A stretch of 5,745 bases of DNA. It comes from an uncultured Cyanobium sp. Its GTDB lineage: Bacteria > Cyanobacteriota > Cyanobacteriia > PCC-6307 > Cyanobiaceae. Location of the stretch: positions 1 through 5,745 of the forward strand of contig CALFOF010000249.1 of NCBI GenBank assembly GCA_937919075.1. The letters run 5' to 3'. The position numbers were made by a program, and so were the translations under genes. The stretch's first letter is position 1, and each line of letters opens with the position of its first letter. A model generated the notes under the pieces. It searched no databases and was not told the origin of the DNA. It saw nothing but the letters and a program-made list of their open reading frames with translations. Below, in pieces: positions 4,582 through 5,745 of the stretch.

Positions 4582-4610
4582 ACTAGGCAAAGAGGCGCTG
4601 GCCTGTGGCG

Positions 4611-5745
4611 TCAGTCCGGCAGTGCCCAAGGGTTGAGCCCGAGGTCGGCGCCCACCCGGTGGGCGCAGGCGAAGCCACTGAAGGCCACGGCGTTCAGCCC
4701 CTGGCCGGGGAAGCAGGAATCCCCCACGCAATAGAGCCCCGGGATGCCGGTGCGGTTGAACGGCATCGGCAGCAGCCCCGGCAGCCGCAGCGCCGGGATC
4801 GGGCCGTAGCTGCCCTGGTGCCGGCCCAGGAAACGGCGGTGGCTGCGGGGCGTGCCCACTTCCCGGTGGGTGATCGCCGCACCGAGGCCCGGCAGGAAGG
4901 ATTCCAGGCGGCGGATGAGGCGATCGGCGGCGGCCTGCTTGGCCTCGGCGTAGGCCGTGGGCCCCAGCCCTTTCCAGGTGTCGATCGCCGACGGGGTGAA
5001 GGCGTGCACGATGTGGCGGCCAGGCGGTGCCAAGGCCGGATCCAGCAGGGTGGGAATCGAAACGAACACGGTGCCCTGTTCCGCCTCCATCTCCTCCCAG
5101 CGCTCCAGCAGCAGGTGGTGGCAATGGCTGCCCGCTGGAATCAGCTCCGCCTTCACGCCCAGGTGCAGCGAGAGAAACGAGGCCGAGGGTTTGTAGCGCC
5201 GCCGCCAGACCGTTTCCGCCGCCGGGGTGTGGGCGGGGTCGACCAGGGTGCCGAAGGTGTCCCAGCGGGTGGCGTTGGAGATCACCCGCCGGGCGCGGAT
5301 CATTTCGCCACTGGCCAGCTCCACTCCCACCGCCTGGCCGCCCTCCAGCACCACCTTGGTGACCCTGCTGCGGTAGCGGATGGCGCCGCCGTGGCGCTCC
5401 AGGCCACGCACCAGGTGTTCGGCGATCGTGCCGACCCCACCACGGGGGTAGTTGATGCCGCCGGCATGGCGATCGGAGAAGACCATGCCGGCGTTGATCA
5501 TCGGGGTGCGATCGGCCGGCATCACCGACCAGCAGAAGCACTCCATGTCGATGAACTTCAGCAGCGCCGGATCGCTGATGTGCCGGCGGGCCACATCCCC
5601 TACATTCACCGGCAGCCAGCGGGCCAGCCCCAGGCAGGCCAGGGGTGCTTTGAAGAACACCTTGGCCAGGTAGGCCGGATCCTCCAGCGAGAGCAGGGGC
5701 ATCGCATCGAGGCAGCGGAACACCTGCCAGCAGGTGTCGTAGAAG
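4611..5745 (-). CDS. crtH: Prolycopene (carotenoid) isomerase, N-terminus outside the window
   Basis: The visible 377 residues begin FYDTCWQVFRCLDAMPLLSL and match the middle and C-terminal parts of CrtH, an FAD-dependent, membrane-associated enzyme that converts poly-cis-lycopene (prolycopene) to all-trans lycopene in carotenoid synthesis. Diagnostic stretches are MINAGMVFSDRHAGGINYP (fragment residues 82-100) with GGVGTIAEHLV after it, and near the C-terminus GLYCVGDSCFPGQGLN followed by AVAFSGFACAHRV (about 4655-4739), the second half of the FAD-binding site. The frame is open through the right edge; GTG at 5721-5723 is an internal Val codon and not the start. CrtH is usually about 500 residues, so some 120-140, including the N-terminal GxGxxG dinucleotide motif, are missing. 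The reading frame is intact to the TGA at 4611. It is the first visible gene of a three-gene minus-strand series. Confidence 0.95.
   Translation of the reverse strand, partial: FYDTCWQVFRCLDAMPLLSLEDPAYLAKVFFKAPLACLGLARWLPVNVGDVARRHISDPALLKFIDMECFCWSVMPADRTPMINAGMVFSDRHAGGINYPRGGVGTIAEHLVRGLERHGGAIRYRSRVTKVVLEGGQAVGVELASGEMIRARRVISNATRWDTFGTLVDPAHTPAAETVWRRRYKPSASFLSLHLGVKAELIPAGSHCHHLLLERWEEMEAEQGTVFVSIPTLLDPALAPPGRHIVHAFTPSAIDTWKGLGPTAYAEAKQAAADRLIRRLESFLPGLGAAITHREVGTPRSHRRFLGRHQGSYGPIPALRLPGLLPMPFNRTGIPGLYCVGDSCFPGQGLNAVAFSGFACAHRVGADLGLNPWALPD

Noticed and set aside
4584..4610. Possible crtH terminator (AGGC-CAGC-GCCT followed by CTTT on the minus strand)
   Set aside because: A 4-bp stem with a short T run is not distinguishable from chance in GC-rich sequence, and the downstream genes lie close on the same strand.
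4471..5541. 356-codon minus-strand frame overlapping crtH
   Set aside because: It is a frame-shifted copy of the crtH region with extreme Pro/Arg/Gly content. The crtH frame carries the recognisable enzyme.
4611..5723. Taking crtH to start at the GTG at 5721-5723
   Set aside because: The frame continues upstream as FYDTCWQ, which also fits CrtH, and the FAD-binding N-terminus would be missing. The true start lies beyond the window.
1..5745. CRISPR arrays, tRNA or rRNA genes, insertion sequences, toxin-antitoxin or defence genes
   Set aside because: Scanned by eye for spaced direct repeats, cloverleaf segments, terminal inverted repeats and transposase motifs; none found. Genes are core metabolic or conserved cyanobacterial types with uniform composition.

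Overview
The window looks like a piece of chromosome from a GC-rich picocyanobacterium of the Synechococcus/Cyanobium type. The evidence is a prolycopene isomerase (CrtH) typical of oxygenic phototrophs, a cyanobacterial-style CGFS glutaredoxin next to BolA, several small proteins of kinds I know only as conserved cyanobacterial hypotheticals, one HIP1 octamer (GCGATCGC), compact gene spacing, weak Shine-Dalgarno sites and several GTG starts. The genus is inferred from protein character, not from a database match.

Layout. The left edge holds the first 27 codons of pdxJ on the minus strand (1-81). After a 147-base divergent spacer, a plus-strand series runs plsC-like acyltransferase (229-1035), an exported helical protein of unknown function (1063-1629), bolA (1690-1923) and grxD (2028-2351). 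A small minus-strand cyanobacterial protein (2426-2692) converges on grxD and diverges, across a 97-base spacer with several palindromes, from an OmpR/PhoB-type regulator (2790-3611). That regulator converges on a minus-strand series read from the right edge: crtH (4611-5745, N-terminus cut by the window), an 82-residue protein (4307-4555) and a 183-residue membrane protein with a possible PH-like core (3726-4277). No gene-free stretch exceeds about 150 bases.

How the genes relate. BolA and the CGFS glutaredoxin are known partners that share a [2Fe-2S] cluster, so they are probably one functional unit in iron-sulfur or iron homeostasis. CrtH supplies all-trans lycopene for carotenoid synthesis; the two small genes behind it may be co-transcribed with it, but nothing in them shows a carotenoid role. 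The acyltransferase and PdxJ are housekeeping genes for membrane lipid and vitamin B6 synthesis.

The most unusual item is the response regulator. Its receiver domain has Ala where the phospho-accepting Asp should be, Pro at the second acidic-pocket position and Val at the aromatic switch position, while its DNA-binding domain looks intact. It is probably a phosphorylation-independent regulator, and it sits behind two adjoining palindromes just upstream of its own start codon. I saw no mobile element, CRISPR array, tRNA, rRNA or clear new defence or biosynthetic system; otherwise the window is ordinary core genome with some uncharacterised small proteins.
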